Positions 51,677-61,668 of a DNA stretch of 62,727 bases are shown here, one piece after another. The notes beneath the pieces were generated by a model. That model did no database searches, was not told the origin of the DNA, and was given only the letters and a program-made list of their open reading frames with translations. This stretch comes from Alphaproteobacteria bacterium (GTDB lineage: Bacteria > Pseudomonadota > Alphaproteobacteria > Rhizobiales > JAJFHC01): NCBI GenBank assembly GCA_021775805.1, contig JAJFHD010000102.1, positions 1 through 62,727 on the forward strand, given 5' to 3'. The position numbers were made by a program, and so were the translations under genes. Every line of letters begins with the position of its first letter. Positions within the stretch are counted from its first letter, which is position 1.

Positions 51677-52300
51677 AACGCAGAACAGAGCCCGGTCACC
51701 GGCGCGGCACTACCCGTGCAATATCGATTTCGCGCCAATGGCTTTGAAAAAGAGAAGACATATGTTCTTGAACCCGACGCCTTGGTGATTTCCGGCGACG
51801 ACGTTCCGCAGAGACGGATCGACTACATCGACATTGTCCGAATCCAACTGACGTTCTCGCCAACCCGTTGGCAACGAAACCGGTACCAGGCGACCATACA
51901 TCCAAAAAAGGGGCGCCGGATTCGCCTTGCAAGTTCGTCTTATAAAGGTTTTGGCGACTTCATCGCCCAGGACGACGACTACAGAAAGTTCGTGATCAAG
52001 CTACGCTTCCGCGTCTTTCGTGCGAATCCAGCGTTCGAACTCCTGGGCGGCATATCCCCCATGCAGTATCTCGGGTATTGGGCGCTCTGCTGTTTTATTG
52101 CCGTAGGGTTCCTGGTCATTGCATTCATGCTCTTCAAGGTCGGCATGTCAGCGCTGATACTCGTCAAGTTGGTTATCATTGCCCTTTATATCCCCACCCT
52201 TGCCCGCTTCATGAAACGGGCGAAGCCGGTCCGCCGGTTGCCGCTGCGCATTCCACGGGATTATCTGCCGTGGCCGGAGACGCTTTCGTCGAAACCTTAG
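51671..52300 (+). CDS. Membrane protein of unknown function
   Basis: A 209-residue protein. Residues 1-120 are a cytoplasmic beta-rich domain (YRFRANGFEKEKTYVLEPDALVISGDD, basic patches RWQRNRYQATIHPKKGRRIRL), then two membrane helices (about 132-180) and a basic tail. The domain resembles a PH-like fold by its strand pattern; this is a guess. ATG at 51671 has no Shine-Dalgarno sequence and sits inside a palindrome, so translation may be leaderless. The last four bases overlap the end of the opposite ligase gene. Confidence 0.6.
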   Translation: MLNAEQSPVTGAALPVQYRFRANGFEKEKTYVLEPDALVISGDDVPQRRIDYIDIVRIQLTFSPTRWQRNRYQATIHPKKGRRIRLASSSYKGFGDFIAQDDDYRKFVIKLRFRVFRANPAFELLGGISPMQYLGYWALCCFIAVGFLVIAFMLFKVGMSALILVKLVIIALYIPTLARFMKRAKPVRRLPLRIPRDYLPWPETLSSKP

Positions 52301-54147
52301 GGACAATCCGCCTGACTGATTATTCGGGATCCGGACACCCCGGTGTGGAGTGCCTCGACCAGGTCTGCCCGGCGGGTCAGGACGGCGCGCTGATTGATGT
52401 AGCCCTTATCCGTGATCTCATTGGCGTCGATGCTGGGTGGCTCTGTCAGGAGCATGACTCGGTCAACCCGGTTGCTTGTGCCGGTTGCCTGTGCATTCAA
52501 CCGGCCAAGACCTTCCAGAATTGCTTCCTTAAGCGCCGGTTCCTCGATCAGTTGCTCAAGCGGCGTCGCCGGGTCCAAGCCGGCCAATTGCGCACAAGCC
52601 GCCTGGATGGGGAAAATCAGCGCACCAACTTCGTCCCGGTCATGTCCGGTGATCACCGCATCCTGCACAAGTGGCGCGCAGGCGCCCAGCAAGGCAATGC
52701 GGAGTGTGCCGGTGCTGACCCAAGTCCCCGTGAGCAGTTTGAAATCCTCAGCGATCCGGCCGTCAAACACGATGCCGCGAGACGGGTCGTTGTCGTCTTC
52801 CAGACGCCCGGCATCACCAATCCGGTAGAAACCGTCGTCGTCGAAGGCCGCTTGCGTCAGGTCAGGCCGGCGCCAGTAGCCCGGTGTCACGTTCGGCCCG
52901 CGTACCTTCAACTCGAGTTTGCCGCCATTTGGCTCGAGCTTGATTTCCACACCCGGGGCGGGAACGCCCACCACCCCGGCCCTTTCGAGCGGATAGTGTG
53001 CACTGGTGGCCAGCGGTGCGGTTTCGGTGGACCCCCAGGCCGATGTCATGGGCACCGGGTAGCCAACGGCCTTTTCCGAAAGCGCCTCCAATCGCTTCCA
53101 TGTGCTCTGTGGTAGAGCCGCGGCGGCGTAGAAAATCAGATCGAGATTAGAGAAGAAGTGGTCCCGGAATTCTTCGTCGCTTTCAAGACTGGGCAAAATC
53201 ATGTCAAACCCACGGGGCACGTTGAAATACATCGTCGGCGCGATGTCCCGCAGGTTTTCCAAGGTGCGCTCGATCAGCCCCGGCACCGGTTTGCCCGCGT
53301 CGATGTACAGTGTCCCGCCATTGGCAAGGATCATGTTGAAGTCATGATTGCCGCCAAAAGTATGATTCCAGGGAAGCCAGTCGACGATCACCGGCGGGCG
53401 ACGTTCGAGAAAAGGCCACATCTGGACGATTGCCTGCTGGTTGGAACACAGCATCCGGTGGGTGTTGATCACGCCCTTGGGCATGCCGGTCGATCCGGAC
53501 GTATACAAAATCTTGGCAACGGCATCGGCGTCCGTATCATTCGCAACTGATGCCAGAACTTCGCCTGGCGCCGCCTCAATCAGGACGTCCAAGGGGATTG
53601 AGCGTCCACCGGGAAGGGGTTTGTGCGAATAGAGGTGTCTCTCGTCGGCTATCCCCAGCGCCGACAAGGCCCCGGCATACTTTTCGCCGTCGTCCGCGAA
53701 CACCAGCGACGGCGTGAGTTCGGCGAAGATATGCCTGAGTTTTGCAAAGTCTGATGACAACAGGGAATAGGCCGGAGACACCGGGCAGAAAGGAACGCCC
53801 GCATAAAGCGCGCCCAATTGCACGATCGCGTTGGCGACAGAGTTGTCTGAAAGGATCATCACCGGGCGCTCTGCGGCGACACCACGATCAAGCAGGGCCT
53901 GACCCACGGACTGCGCCGCCGACCTCATCGCGGCATAGGAGTGGCGATCCCAGCTGCCATCGGCCGCCCGTTCTGCCAGAAATGTCTGATCCGGTGTCTG
54001 GTTTGACCAGCGATCCAGATGTTCGGTCAGCCGTTCGGGGTAATCGCTCAGGGGTGTCGGACAGGACAGAACAAAACCGCCGTCCTCGCAATCGTCGCGC
54101 AAAACCTTTGGTCGGGCAAACAATTCGGCGTTATTGTTCTCGGTCAT
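52297..54147 (-). CDS. Feruloyl-CoA-synthase-like acyl-CoA ligase
   Basis: A 616-residue ANL-superfamily ligase that activates a carboxylic acid with ATP and CoA. The P-loop is [13 protein letters not shown] (213-225), followed by [16 protein letters not shown], the adenylate-binding [13 protein letters not shown] and a [26 protein letters not shown] segment typical of feruloyl-CoA synthases. The true C-terminal lysine domain is replaced by the Fcs-type extension. No hydroxycinnamoyl-CoA hydratase gene is nearby, so the substrate is not sure. Confidence 0.83.
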   Translation of the reverse strand: MTENNNAELFARPKVLRDDCEDGGFVLSCPTPLSDYPERLTEHLDRWSNQTPDQTFLAERAADGSWDRHSYAAMRSAAQSVGQALLDRGVAAERPVMILSDNSVANAIVQLGALYAGVPFCPVSPAYSLLSSDFAKLRHIFAELTPSLVFADDGEKYAGALSALGIADERHLYSHKPLPGGRSIPLDVLIEAAPGEVLASVANDTDADAVAKILYTSGSTGMPKGVINTHRMLCSNQQAIVQMWPFLERRPPVIVDWLPWNHTFGGNHDFNMILANGGTLYIDAGKPVPGLIERTLENLRDIAPTMYFNVPRGFDMILPSLESDEEFRDHFFSNLDLIFYAAAALPQSTWKRLEALSEKAVGYPVPMTSAWGSTETAPLATSAHYPLERAGVVGVPAPGVEIKLEPNGGKLELKVRGPNVTPGYWRRPDLTQAAFDDDGFYRIGDAGRLEDDNDPSRGIVFDGRIAEDFKLLTGTWVSTGTLRIALLGACAPLVQDAVITGHDRDEVGALIFPIQAACAQLAGLDPATPLEQLIEEPALKEAILEGLGRLNAQATGTSNRVDRVMLLTEPPSIDANEITDKGYINQRAVLTRRADLVEALHTGVSGSRIISQADCP

Positions 54148-54237
54148 GTGTGCTTCGCAGATGCTTGAAGAAAGACCCAGCAGACCACATCCTCAGTGGT
54201 CTTGTCATGCCCTAACATATCGCTCGACCTGGCGGCG

Positions 54238-55143
54238 TCAGTGCGGTGGCAATTTCGGTTCCGCCCGGCCGGCGGCGACCATTTCGCGGTGAGAGATGTA
54301 TGTCGCGGCACCAATGATCACGCCGCCGCCGAGGATGACGATCGGATCCACAGCTTCACCAAACATGACGAAGCCCAGAATGGTCGCCCAGACCAGTTGC
54401 AGGAATGATATCGGCTGTGTGACCGTGATCGGCGCGGCTTCTATGGCGCGGGTCAGCGTGTAATGCCCGATGGTGGCGATTACGGCGGTGAGCAGGAGCC
54501 AGAACAGCTCGGTTCCGGTCGGCGTCCGCCATTGCCAGAGGGCGCCCGGCAACAGCACGATCGTGCAGAAGACCGAAAGCATCGCCACGATGATGGCGGG
54601 GTCCTGAGTGCTGGTCAGCCGTTTGGCCAGAAGGAATGAGACCGCAAACAGCGGCGCCGCGGTCAGCTGGGCAAGAGCCCCAAGCTTGATGACCTCAAGG
54701 CCCGGCCTGAGGATAATGAGGGCGCCGAGAAAGCCTGCCAGTATCGCCAGGATTCGGCGCGCGTGCAGCTTCTCGCCCAGAAAGAGCGCTGCCCCGATCG
54801 TCGTGAACAGAGGTGCGGTGTAACCGATGGCGGTCACTTCAGCGATCGGGATCCGGGCCATGGCATAAAACCAGAGCATGACCGCACAACCGTGGATCAG
54901 GCCGCGCGTCCCGAACAGCGACATGGTCCGGTGGCCAGGGTAATGATACCGCAACTTGATCAGAACAGGCAGGACCAGAACCAGACCGAAGGCATAGCGG
55001 ATGAAGGCCGCCTCGACAGCCGGCAGGTCCGACCCCAGATGCCGGACGATTCCGGTCACAGCCACGAACAGTATTCCGGTCAGCACCATCCAGCCGATGC
55101 CAACCAGGGCGCCGCTGCTTCGGGGTGTTTCAAGCGTGGTCAT
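54238..55143 (-). CDS. EamA-family (DMT) transporter
   Basis: A 301-residue, ten-helix membrane protein, the third EamA protein of the window. RHLGSDLPAVEAAFIRYAFGLVLVLPVL, GCAVMLWFYAMARIPIAEVTAIGYTAPLFTTIGAALFLGEKL and YTLTRAIEAAPITVTQPISFLQLVWATILGFVMFGE are typical of the RarD/YdcZ-like branch. It is 91 bases downstream of the ligase gene on the same strand, but in front of it in transcription order. The substrate is unknown. Confidence 0.85.
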   Translation of the reverse strand: MTTLETPRSSGALVGIGWMVLTGILFVAVTGIVRHLGSDLPAVEAAFIRYAFGLVLVLPVLIKLRYHYPGHRTMSLFGTRGLIHGCAVMLWFYAMARIPIAEVTAIGYTAPLFTTIGAALFLGEKLHARRILAILAGFLGALIILRPGLEVIKLGALAQLTAAPLFAVSFLLAKRLTSTQDPAIIVAMLSVFCTIVLLPGALWQWRTPTGTELFWLLLTAVIATIGHYTLTRAIEAAPITVTQPISFLQLVWATILGFVMFGEAVDPIVILGGGVIIGAATYISHREMVAAGRAEPKLPPH

Positions 55144-55272
55144 GACCGTCTCACTCTTACAGTAGTATCGCAGGTGAGACGAATTCCATTTTCAATGCAG
55201 ATCCCGTCTGCTGGAAAACAAGAGCGTCATCGGACACTCCGCGTCAGGATGCCTTGACGTTGACTTTCAAAA

Positions 55273-55311
55273 GATCACGCCGGCTGTCGGATGCCAACAG
55301 CCGGCGTGATC
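55273..55311 (-). terminator. Terminator of the glycine cleavage operon
   Basis: A 15-bp perfect stem (GATCACGCCGGCTGT and its complement) with a nine-base loop, followed on the minus strand by TTTT, 40 bases after the gcvP stop. This is the end of gcvT-gcvH-gcvP. Confidence 0.85.
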
Positions 55312-55351
55312 GTGTTGTGTCTTGTCACAGAGGCAAATCGCTGGAGTGTCG

Positions 55352-58204
55352 CTACTCGGCAGCTTCAGCGTATTCCTCCATCGGCGGACAGGTGCACACC
55401 AGATTGCGGTCACCATAGGCATTGTCAACCCGGTTGACGGGCACCCAGTACTTGTCGACACCGAGCGACCCGGCCGGATAACAGGCCTGCTTGCGTGAGT
55501 AAGGACGATCCCAGTCTCCGACCAGGTCGGCGACCGTATGCGGCGCGTTCTTCAGCGGGTTGTTTTCCCGATCGATCTTGCCGTCTTCGATATCCCGGGC
55601 TTCCTGACGGATCGAAAGCATGGCATCGATGAAACGATCGATCTCGGCCTTGGGTTCGGATTCCGTCGGCTCCACCATCAGGGTTCCGGCCACCGGCCAA
55701 CTCATGGTCGGTGCGTGGAAGCCGCTGTCCATCAGGCGCTTGGCCACATCGTCGACGGTAACGCCGGCACTCTCGTCCAGCGGCCTTGTATCGAGAATGC
55801 ACTCATGGGCAACCCGGCCGTTTTCGGCGGTGTAGAGGATGCCGTAGGCGTCCTTCAGGCGTTCGGCGATGTAGTTGGCATTCAGGATCGCGATCTTGGT
55901 GGCCTGGGTCAGTCCTTCGCCGCCCATCAGCAGCACATAGGCCCAGCTGACCGGAAGTATGGACGGTGACCCGAAGGGCGCGGCCGACACCGGACCGACG
56001 GCGGAGTTGTGCTCCGGATGTCCCGGCAGATAGTCGATCAGGTGTGATTTGACGCCAATCGGCCCCATGCCCGGACCGCCACCGCCGTGGGGAATGCAGA
56101 AGGTCTTGTGCAGGTTCAGGTGGCTGACATCGCCGCCGATCTTGCCCGGCTGGGCCAGACCGACCATGGCGTTCATGTTCGCACCGTCGATATAGACCTG
56201 CCCACCATGCTCATGCGTGATGTCGCAGACTTCCGTCACGGTTTCCTCGAACACGCCATGGGTGGATGGATAGGTGATCATGCAGGCGGCGAGCGTTTCG
56301 CTGTATTTTTCTGCCTTTTCACGGAAATCGACCAGGTCGATGTTGCCCTTTTCATCGGCCTTGACCGGAACAACCTTCCAGCCAACCATCTGTGCCGATG
56401 CCGGATTGGTCCCGTGGGCCGACGTCGGAATCAGGCAGATGTTGCGGCCAGACTGACCGTTTGCCGCGTGATAACCGTGGATCGTCAGAAGCCCTGCATA
56501 TTCCCCTTGCGCACCGGAATTCGGTTGCTGGGAGATGGCATCGTAACCCGTGATCTGACACAGCTTGTCGTTCAGATCGTCGATCATTTCCGTGTAGCCT
56601 TCGGCCTGGTCGGCCGGCACGAAAGGATGCAGGTTGCCGAATTCGGGCCAGGTGACCGGAATCATTTCCACCGTTGCATTCAGCTTCATGGTGCAGGACC
56701 CCAGCGGAATCATGGCACGGTCAAGAGCCAGATCTCTGTCCGCCAGGCGGCGCATGTACCGGGTGATTTCGGCCTCAGAGCGGTTCAGGTGGAAGATCGG
56801 GTGGGTCAGGATCTCGCTGTCGCGCAGCATGGCATCGGGCAGACGGTACTCACGGTTTGCCTGACTGTCGTCTTCCTTGTCGATGCCGAAGGCATGCCAG
56901 ACCGCTTCAATCGTTTCCGGTCGTGTCTGCTCATCGAGGCTGATGCCGACGCGGTTTTCACCGACCCGGCGCAGATTGATACCGTTTGCGACAGCCGCCT
57001 TCATTACCGTGTTCTGCAGGGATCCGACCTCGACCGTTATCGTGTCGAAGAAGACCGCCGGAGAGACGTCAAAGCCGCCTTCCTCGAGGCCTTTGGCCAG
57101 ACGCGATGTCTTGCGGTGAACGGACTCGGCAATCGCCGTTATGCCCTCAGCCCCGTGATAAACCGCATACATAGAGGCGATTACCGCCAGCAGGGCCTGG
57201 GCCGTACAAACATTCGAGTTCGCCTTTTCGCGTCGAATATGCTGTTCGCGGGTTTGCAGCGCCAGGCGATAGGCCTTGTTGCCGCGGCTGTCGACCGACA
57301 CGCCGATAATCCGGCCAGGCATGCCGCGTTTGTACTCGTCCTTGCTTGCCATGTAAGCCGCATGAGGGCCGCCGTAGCCCATGGGCACGCCAAATCGCTG
57401 TGTTGATCCGACGGCAATGTCCGCGCCCATTTCGCCGGGCGATTTCAACAAGGCGAGCGCAAGCGGGTCGGCCGCGATGATGGCGATGGCCTTGTGTTCG
57501 TGCAGCCGGGCAATGGTATCGGTGAAGTCACGGACAAATCCGTTGGTGCCCGGGTACTGGAAGATGGCGCCAAACACCTTGTCTGCTTCGACGTCGTCGG
57601 GCTGACCGACAATGACTTCGATGCCCAAAGGTGCTGCACGCGTCTGGATTACGGCGATGTTTTGGGGATGACAGAATTCATCGACGAAGAAGGCATTCGC
57701 CTTCGACTTTGACGCCCGTTTCGCCATCGTCATGGCCTCGGCCGCAGCCGTCGACTCATCCAGCAGGGACGCATTGGCAATGTCCAGCCCCGTCAGGTCG
57801 CTGACCATGGTCTGGAAGTTGAGCAGGGCCTCGAGGCGGCCCTGGGCAATTTCGGGCTGGTAGGGCGTATAGGCTGTATACCAGGCCGGATTCTCCAGGA
57901 TGTTCCGCAATATGGGGGCCGGTGTTGTCGTGCCGTGATAGCCCTGCCCGATCAAAGAGGTCAAAACCTTGTTCTTGCCGGCGATCTCCTTCATGTGAAA
58001 GAGCGCATCGCGCTCGGTCATCGCCGGGCCCCAGTCCAGGGGCGACTCCTGGCGGATGGTCGCCGGAACCGTGGCATCGATCAGATCGTCCAGAGTTTCA
58101 TAACCGACGGTCTTCAGCATTTCCTCGATTTCAGACGGCGAAGGGCCAATGTGGCGCCGGTTGGCGAAGTCGTAGGCGAAATAGTCTGTGGGTTTAAAAG
58201 GCAT
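55352..58204 (-). CDS. gcvP: Glycine dehydrogenase (decarboxylating), P-protein
   Basis: A 950-residue single-chain P-protein, the usual length for the homodimeric form. The N-terminal half starts [30 protein letters not shown]; the C-terminal half holds the PLP lysine in [21 protein letters not shown]. It removes CO2 from glycine and loads the aminomethyl group on GcvH. It ends the gcvT-gcvH-gcvP operon, 12 bases after gcvH. Control is by the upstream tandem glycine riboswitch. Confidence 0.95.
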   Translation of the reverse strand: MPFKPTDYFAYDFANRRHIGPSPSEIEEMLKTVGYETLDDLIDATVPATIRQESPLDWGPAMTERDALFHMKEIAGKNKVLTSLIGQGYHGTTTPAPILRNILENPAWYTAYTPYQPEIAQGRLEALLNFQTMVSDLTGLDIANASLLDESTAAAEAMTMAKRASKSKANAFFVDEFCHPQNIAVIQTRAAPLGIEVIVGQPDDVEADKVFGAIFQYPGTNGFVRDFTDTIARLHEHKAIAIIAADPLALALLKSPGEMGADIAVGSTQRFGVPMGYGGPHAAYMASKDEYKRGMPGRIIGVSVDSRGNKAYRLALQTREQHIRREKANSNVCTAQALLAVIASMYAVYHGAEGITAIAESVHRKTSRLAKGLEEGGFDVSPAVFFDTITVEVGSLQNTVMKAAVANGINLRRVGENRVGISLDEQTRPETIEAVWHAFGIDKEDDSQANREYRLPDAMLRDSEILTHPIFHLNRSEAEITRYMRRLADRDLALDRAMIPLGSCTMKLNATVEMIPVTWPEFGNLHPFVPADQAEGYTEMIDDLNDKLCQITGYDAISQQPNSGAQGEYAGLLTIHGYHAANGQSGRNICLIPTSAHGTNPASAQMVGWKVVPVKADEKGNIDLVDFREKAEKYSETLAACMITYPSTHGVFEETVTEVCDITHEHGGQVYIDGANMNAMVGLAQPGKIGGDVSHLNLHKTFCIPHGGGGPGMGPIGVKSHLIDYLPGHPEHNSAVGPVSAAPFGSPSILPVSWAYVLLMGGEGLTQATKIAILNANYIAERLKDAYGILYTAENGRVAHECILDTRPLDESAGVTVDDVAKRLMDSGFHAPTMSWPVAGTLMVEPTESEPKAEIDRFIDAMLSIRQEARDIEDGKIDRENNPLKNAPHTVADLVGDWDRPYSRKQACYPAGSLGVDKYWVPVNRVDNAYGDRNLVCTCPPMEEYAEAAE

Positions 58205-58216
58205 GCTGGCTCCCCC

Positions 58217-58582
58217 TCAATCAATGAGCGCTTTGTAGCCATCCAGGTCGAGCAGATCCGCCAGTTGGCCCGTGTCGGACACCTTGATCTTGTAGATCCA
58301 TGAATCGCCTTCGGGGTTTTCGTTCAACTTGGCCGGCGTATCCGCAAGTGATCCATTCACTTCAACAATTTCACCGTCAACAGGGGCGTAGATCTCCGAG
58401 GCCGCCTTGACGGATTCGATGACACCTATTTCATCGCCCTTTTCAAACGTGTCGCCGGCATCCTTCTGTTCGATGAAAACAACATCGCCCATCTGTTCTG
58501 CAGCGTGTGCGGTGATACCGAATGTAGCGACGTCGCCCTCAACGGTGATCCACTCATGGTCGTCGGAATAATATGTCGTCAT
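58217..58582 (-). CDS. gcvH: Glycine cleavage system H-protein
   Basis: A 121-residue lipoyl carrier. The lipoylated Lys59 is in GVIESVKAASEIYAPVDGEIVEVN. N-terminal YYSDDHEWITVEGDVATFGITAHAAEQMGDVVFIE is standard. It shuttles the aminomethyl group from GcvP to GcvT and electrons to lipoamide dehydrogenase. It lies between gcvT (14-base gap) and gcvP. Confidence 0.96.
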   Translation of the reverse strand: MTTYYSDDHEWITVEGDVATFGITAHAAEQMGDVVFIEQKDAGDTFEKGDEIGVIESVKAASEIYAPVDGEIVEVNGSLADTPAKLNENPEGDSWIYKIKVSDTGQLADLLDLDGYKALID

Positions 58583-58596
58583 GGTTCTTCTCCCCT

Positions 58597-59697
58597 TTAG
58601 CGTTTGTAGTTCTGTTTAACGAATGGCAGTTCAACAATCTCTGCCGGATGCGGCTTGCCGCGAATGATCAGATTCACTTTTTCTCCCGGATCGCCGTGGC
58701 CCTTGGAAACATATCCCATCGCCACCGGCGCACCGACTGTCGGACCAAATCCCCCGGAGGTGATGGCGCCGATCGCATTGCCTTCGAGACACTGCACTTC
58801 GACCCCCTGGCGGGCCGGTGCACGGCCCTCAGGCTTGATGCCGACCAGTTTTTTGCCAGCACCATTCTCAATCTCACCGAGAATGCGGTCGGCACCGGGA
58901 AAGCCGCCTTCTTCGCGACGACGCTTCTGAATCGCCCACAAGAGGGACGCCTCAATCGGCGAGGTATCGTTGTCTATGTCGTTGCCGTAAAGGCAAAGCC
59001 CGGCCTCCAGCCGGAGGGAATCCCGGGCGCCGAGTCCGGCGGGCTCACAGCTTTCGTGAGCAAGAAACGCACGGGAAATCTCTACCGCACGGTCTTCGGG
59101 TATGGAAATCTCATAGCCATCTTCACCGGTGTAGCCGAGCCGGGAAATTCGGCATTCGGCACCCATGATGTCGGCGACGATTGTTTCCATGAATTTCATG
59201 TCGCGCACGGCTGGGCACAATTCACCCACCACGTCTACGGCCATCGGCCCCTGCACCGCGACAAGGGCCCTGTCCAGCAACTCAATGACGTCGACCCCGT
59301 CGAGGTTGTCGCGCATGTGCGGAATATCCTGGCCGCGCATCGAGGCATTGACCACGACAAACAGGTGATCGCCTGCGTTCGATACGATCAGGTCGTCCAT
59401 GATGCCACCGTTTTCGTTCGTAAAGAACGTGTAGCGAGCCTTGCCTTCCTTCAGCGCGGTCATGCTTGAAGGCACCAGTTTTTCCAGTTTTTCCGCGGCG
59501 CCCTCGCCGCGCAATTCGACCTGGCCCATGTGGGACACGTCAAACAGGGCGGCGCGTTCGCGGCACTGCGTGTGTTCGCCTATGACTCCCATTGGGTACT
59601 GGACGGGCATTTCCCATCCGGCAAAATCGACGATCTTTCCGCCGAGTTCGACGTGGAGGTCGAACAGGGGTGTACGTTGGGTTGAGGTTTCGGACAT
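58597..59697 (-). CDS. gcvT: Glycine cleavage system T-protein (aminomethyltransferase)
   Basis: A 366-residue T-protein transferring the methylene group to tetrahydrofolate with release of ammonia. RTPLFDLHVELGGKIVDFAGWEMPVQYP, ALFDVSHMGQVELRG, YTFFTNENGGIMDDLIVSNAGDHLFVVVNAS and LGYTGEDGYEISIP are typical. ATG at 59697 is preferred over TTG at 59715; the ribosome site is weak (GAGAG about 12 bases away). About 300 bases separate it from the riboswitch, with a short ORF in between. Confidence 0.94.
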   Translation of the reverse strand: MSETSTQRTPLFDLHVELGGKIVDFAGWEMPVQYPMGVIGEHTQCRERAALFDVSHMGQVELRGEGAAEKLEKLVPSSMTALKEGKARYTFFTNENGGIMDDLIVSNAGDHLFVVVNASMRGQDIPHMRDNLDGVDVIELLDRALVAVQGPMAVDVVGELCPAVRDMKFMETIVADIMGAECRISRLGYTGEDGYEISIPEDRAVEISRAFLAHESCEPAGLGARDSLRLEAGLCLYGNDIDNDTSPIEASLLWAIQKRRREEGGFPGADRILGEIENGAGKKLVGIKPEGRAPARQGVEVQCLEGNAIGAITSGGFGPTVGAPVAMGYVSKGHGDPGEKVNLIIRGKPHPAEIVELPFVKQNYKR

Positions 59698-59820
59698 ACG
59701 GTAACTCACTCTCAAAGTTCAAGAATAACGCGTTGGCATCCGGCCGGCGACTCCATTCAGCCTGGACGTTAAGCACAGGCGTTCGGCACCAAGACGGATC
59801 ACGGTCAGCATCGGCACGGC

Positions 59821-59868
59821 CTAATCGGCGCCAGACGATCGGTTGAGCGCTTTTGTCGTTGTTTTCAT
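59821..59868 (-). CDS. Short leader ORF (15 codons) between riboswitch and gcvT
   Basis: On the minus strand CGGGAGGGAAC stands right before ATG at 59868, a stronger ribosome site than that of gcvT itself. The frame reads MKTTTKALNRSSGAD and stops with TAG at 59823-59821. It lies 130 bases after the second aptamer and 124 bases before gcvT. It could be the direct target of the riboswitch, a leader peptide, or a non-coding coincidence; only the ribosome site and position support it. Confidence 0.45.
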   Translation of the reverse strand: MKTTTKALNRSSGAD

Positions 59869-59999
59869 GTTCCCTCCCGGACGATGGGACCTGCCTTCTC
59901 AAGGCGTGCAGGTCGGTTGCAGCGTGCAGGGGAAACCTTTGGGGGTGATCGTGTTGGAAATTTCCGCGACAGAGACCCCGCAGGTAATCCTGCGACCCC

Positions 60000-60184
60000 A
60001 TCTGTCGGTGGACCTGAGAGATGCAGACTGTTGCCAGCCCTTACTCCTTCGGTGACGGATTGTTTCCACAACCCGATCTTTCCAGATTGTCCCGCATCAA
60101 GCCCAGTCCGTTTACCTGAGAGTTTTCGGGGCGATTGCTCCTTCGGTGCCATTCACAGTCGAATGGGCTCTCCCGGTGCTTGAT
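60000..60184 (-). ncRNA. Tandem glycine riboswitch
   Basis: Two aptamers in series on the minus strand. Aptamer I (60184-60096) is closed by ATCAAGC/GCTTGAT and has GGGAGAGCC, CACCGAAGGAGCAA and CTCTCAGG followed by GGAC. Aptamer II (60087-60000) is closed by ATCTG/CAGAT and has CACCGAAGGAGTAA and CTCTCAGGTC followed by ACAGATGG. The repeated CACCGAAGG and TCAGG blocks are the hallmark of the gcvT motif. Glycine binding normally turns on the glycine cleavage genes, here gcvT-gcvH-gcvP. The expression platform lies in the 300-base leader; a CGCAGG/CCTGCG hairpin (59979-59994) directly follows aptamer II but lacks a T-run. Confidence 0.93.
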
Positions 60185-60217
60185 CTCTGAGCAGCAATTT
60201 CAGAGAGGACAAGAGCC

Positions 60218-60246
60218 GTCATATCCGGTTTTTCAGACGGTGGCAA
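60218..60246 (-). promoter_or_regulatory. Promoter of the glycine cleavage operon
   Basis: TTGCCA (60241-60246) and TATGAC (60218-60223) on the minus strand are 17 bases apart, a good sigma-70 layout. Transcription would start about 25 bases before the first riboswitch aptamer. Confidence 0.6.
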
Positions 60247-60370
60247 GAATTGCTGTAGCGATAAAGACCGATTGCCCGCCACTTCCCGTAACATATCCGT
60301 GTGTTGTTGTTTGCGTCGACCCCCAACGCTTCGTAAACTGAAAGATCAACATGGAAAGCGGGATACAAAA

Positions 60371-60808
60371 ATGCGTTGTCTGATTCAGCGGGTTTCCGGG
60401 GCGTCCGTCACTGTGGACGGACAAGTTGTCGGCGAGATTGCGCACGGCATGCTGGTGCTGGTTTGCGCCATGGCGGGCGACGACGAGACTCATGCCGAGC
60501 GGTTGGCAAAAAAGATCGTGAGCCTGCGGATCTTTCGCGACGAACAGGACCGCATGAACCGGTCTCTCCTCGACATTGGTGGCCAGGCTCTCATTGTCAG
60601 CCAGTTCACCCTGGCCGCCGACACCTCCAGAGGCAACAGGCCTGGTTTTTCGTCAGCCGCCCCGCCTGAGCAAGGCAATGCCTTGTATGAGCGGTTCTGC
60701 GATCTGGTGACCGGTCACGGCGTCACCGTTGCAAAAGGAGAGTTTGGCGCGGATATGGCCGTGTCGCTCACCAATGACGGGCCGGTCACGATCTGGCTGG
60801 ACGTGTGA
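60371..60808 (+). CDS. dtd: D-aminoacyl-tRNA deacylase
   Basis: A 145-residue enzyme that removes D-amino acids (and mischarged glycine) from t[20 protein letters not shown] at the start, the catalytic-loop [24 protein letters not shown] and the C-terminal [13 protein letters not shown] (the NxGP motif) are the family signatures. ATG at 60371 is chosen; the longer frame upstream is non-coding. It is divergent from the glycine cleavage operon. Confidence 0.94.
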   Translation: MRCLIQRVSGASVTVDGQVVGEIAHGMLVLVCAMAGDDETHAERLAKKIVSLRIFRDEQDRMNRSLLDIGGQALIVSQFTLAADTSRGNRPGFSSAAPPEQGNALYERFCDLVTGHGVTVAKGEFGADMAVSLTNDGPVTIWLDV

Positions 60809-60840
60809 CCTGACTGATGTTTCGAGTGTAGCCGTCGGCG

Positions 60841-61608
60841 TTACTCCCGGTAGGACGCATCCGTCTGGTCGAGCATTTCCTTGAGGTGTTCGAAATGGGC
60901 AACGCCGATGCCCGGATAACTTTCCCATCCGATTGCAGTCTTCTCCGCCAGTTCATGATCCATGACGTTGAGCGGTTGGCCTGTCGAATAGGCGAGCACC
61001 ATGGTCTTGGCGGCGCGTTCCAGATAGTAGAGCGACTCGAAGGCGTCGGCGACGGTCTCACCGGTGACCGCAACACCGTGATTGCCCATCATCATGATCG
61101 CATGATTGCCGAAGGCGCGTGCCAGCCGGTCGCCTTCCTGCTTGTCGTCGGCAATACCGCCGAAACCCAGATCGACCGCCATGCGGTTGTAGAACCGTGC
61201 CGTGTTCTGGTCGATCGGTTTCATGGCCGGATCCTGCAAGCTGCAAAGCGTCGTCGCATAAGGTGGGTGACAATGCAGCAGCACCCGGGCGTTGGGGACC
61301 GCGGCATGAATGTTGCCATGAATGCACCAGGCTGACGGATCGGGGGCGTTCTCGCGGGTCATCACATCGGGGTCGTCCGCGTTCAGCAGCAAGAGATCGC
61401 TTGCCCTGACGGTGGAAAAGTGCCGCCATTTCGGATTGAGCAGGAACGTCTTGCCATCGGCACTGACGGCTGCGCTGAAATGATTGGCGACAGACTCGTG
61501 CCAGTCGAAATGGACAGCCAGGCGAAACGCGGCCGCAAGGTCGACACGCAGTTGCCACTCGTCCGCCTCATGGTCCTTGCCGGTCAGCCGGCTGGTCACT
61601 GCGGGCAT
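60841..61608 (-). CDS. Class II aldolase/adducin-family protein
   Basis: A 255-residue zinc-dependent aldolase fold. Metal histidines are His112 and His114 in LLHCHPPYA, and a third in MMGNHGVAVTG. VANHFSAAVSADGKTFLLNPKWRHFSTVRASDLLLLN is the adducin-like N-terminal part. Family members cleave sugar phosphates such as fuculose-1-phosphate or act as decarboxylases or epimerases; the substrate is not known. Its end converges on dtd. Confidence 0.83.
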   Translation of the reverse strand: MPAVTSRLTGKDHEADEWQLRVDLAAAFRLAVHFDWHESVANHFSAAVSADGKTFLLNPKWRHFSTVRASDLLLLNADDPDVMTRENAPDPSAWCIHGNIHAAVPNARVLLHCHPPYATTLCSLQDPAMKPIDQNTARFYNRMAVDLGFGGIADDKQEGDRLARAFGNHAIMMMGNHGVAVTGETVADAFESLYYLERAAKTMVLAYSTGQPLNVMDHELAEKTAIGWESYPGIGVAHFEHLKEMLDQTDASYRE

Positions 61609-61668
61609 GTTATGTCCTCCTCTTTGCGCATCGGCCGTCAGGCGCCGCCAATCGGCCGGTGACTGCGG

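Noticed and set aside
56087..57406. 439-codon plus-strand frame over gcvP
   Set aside because: Antisense of a certain gcvP gene; no ribosome site.
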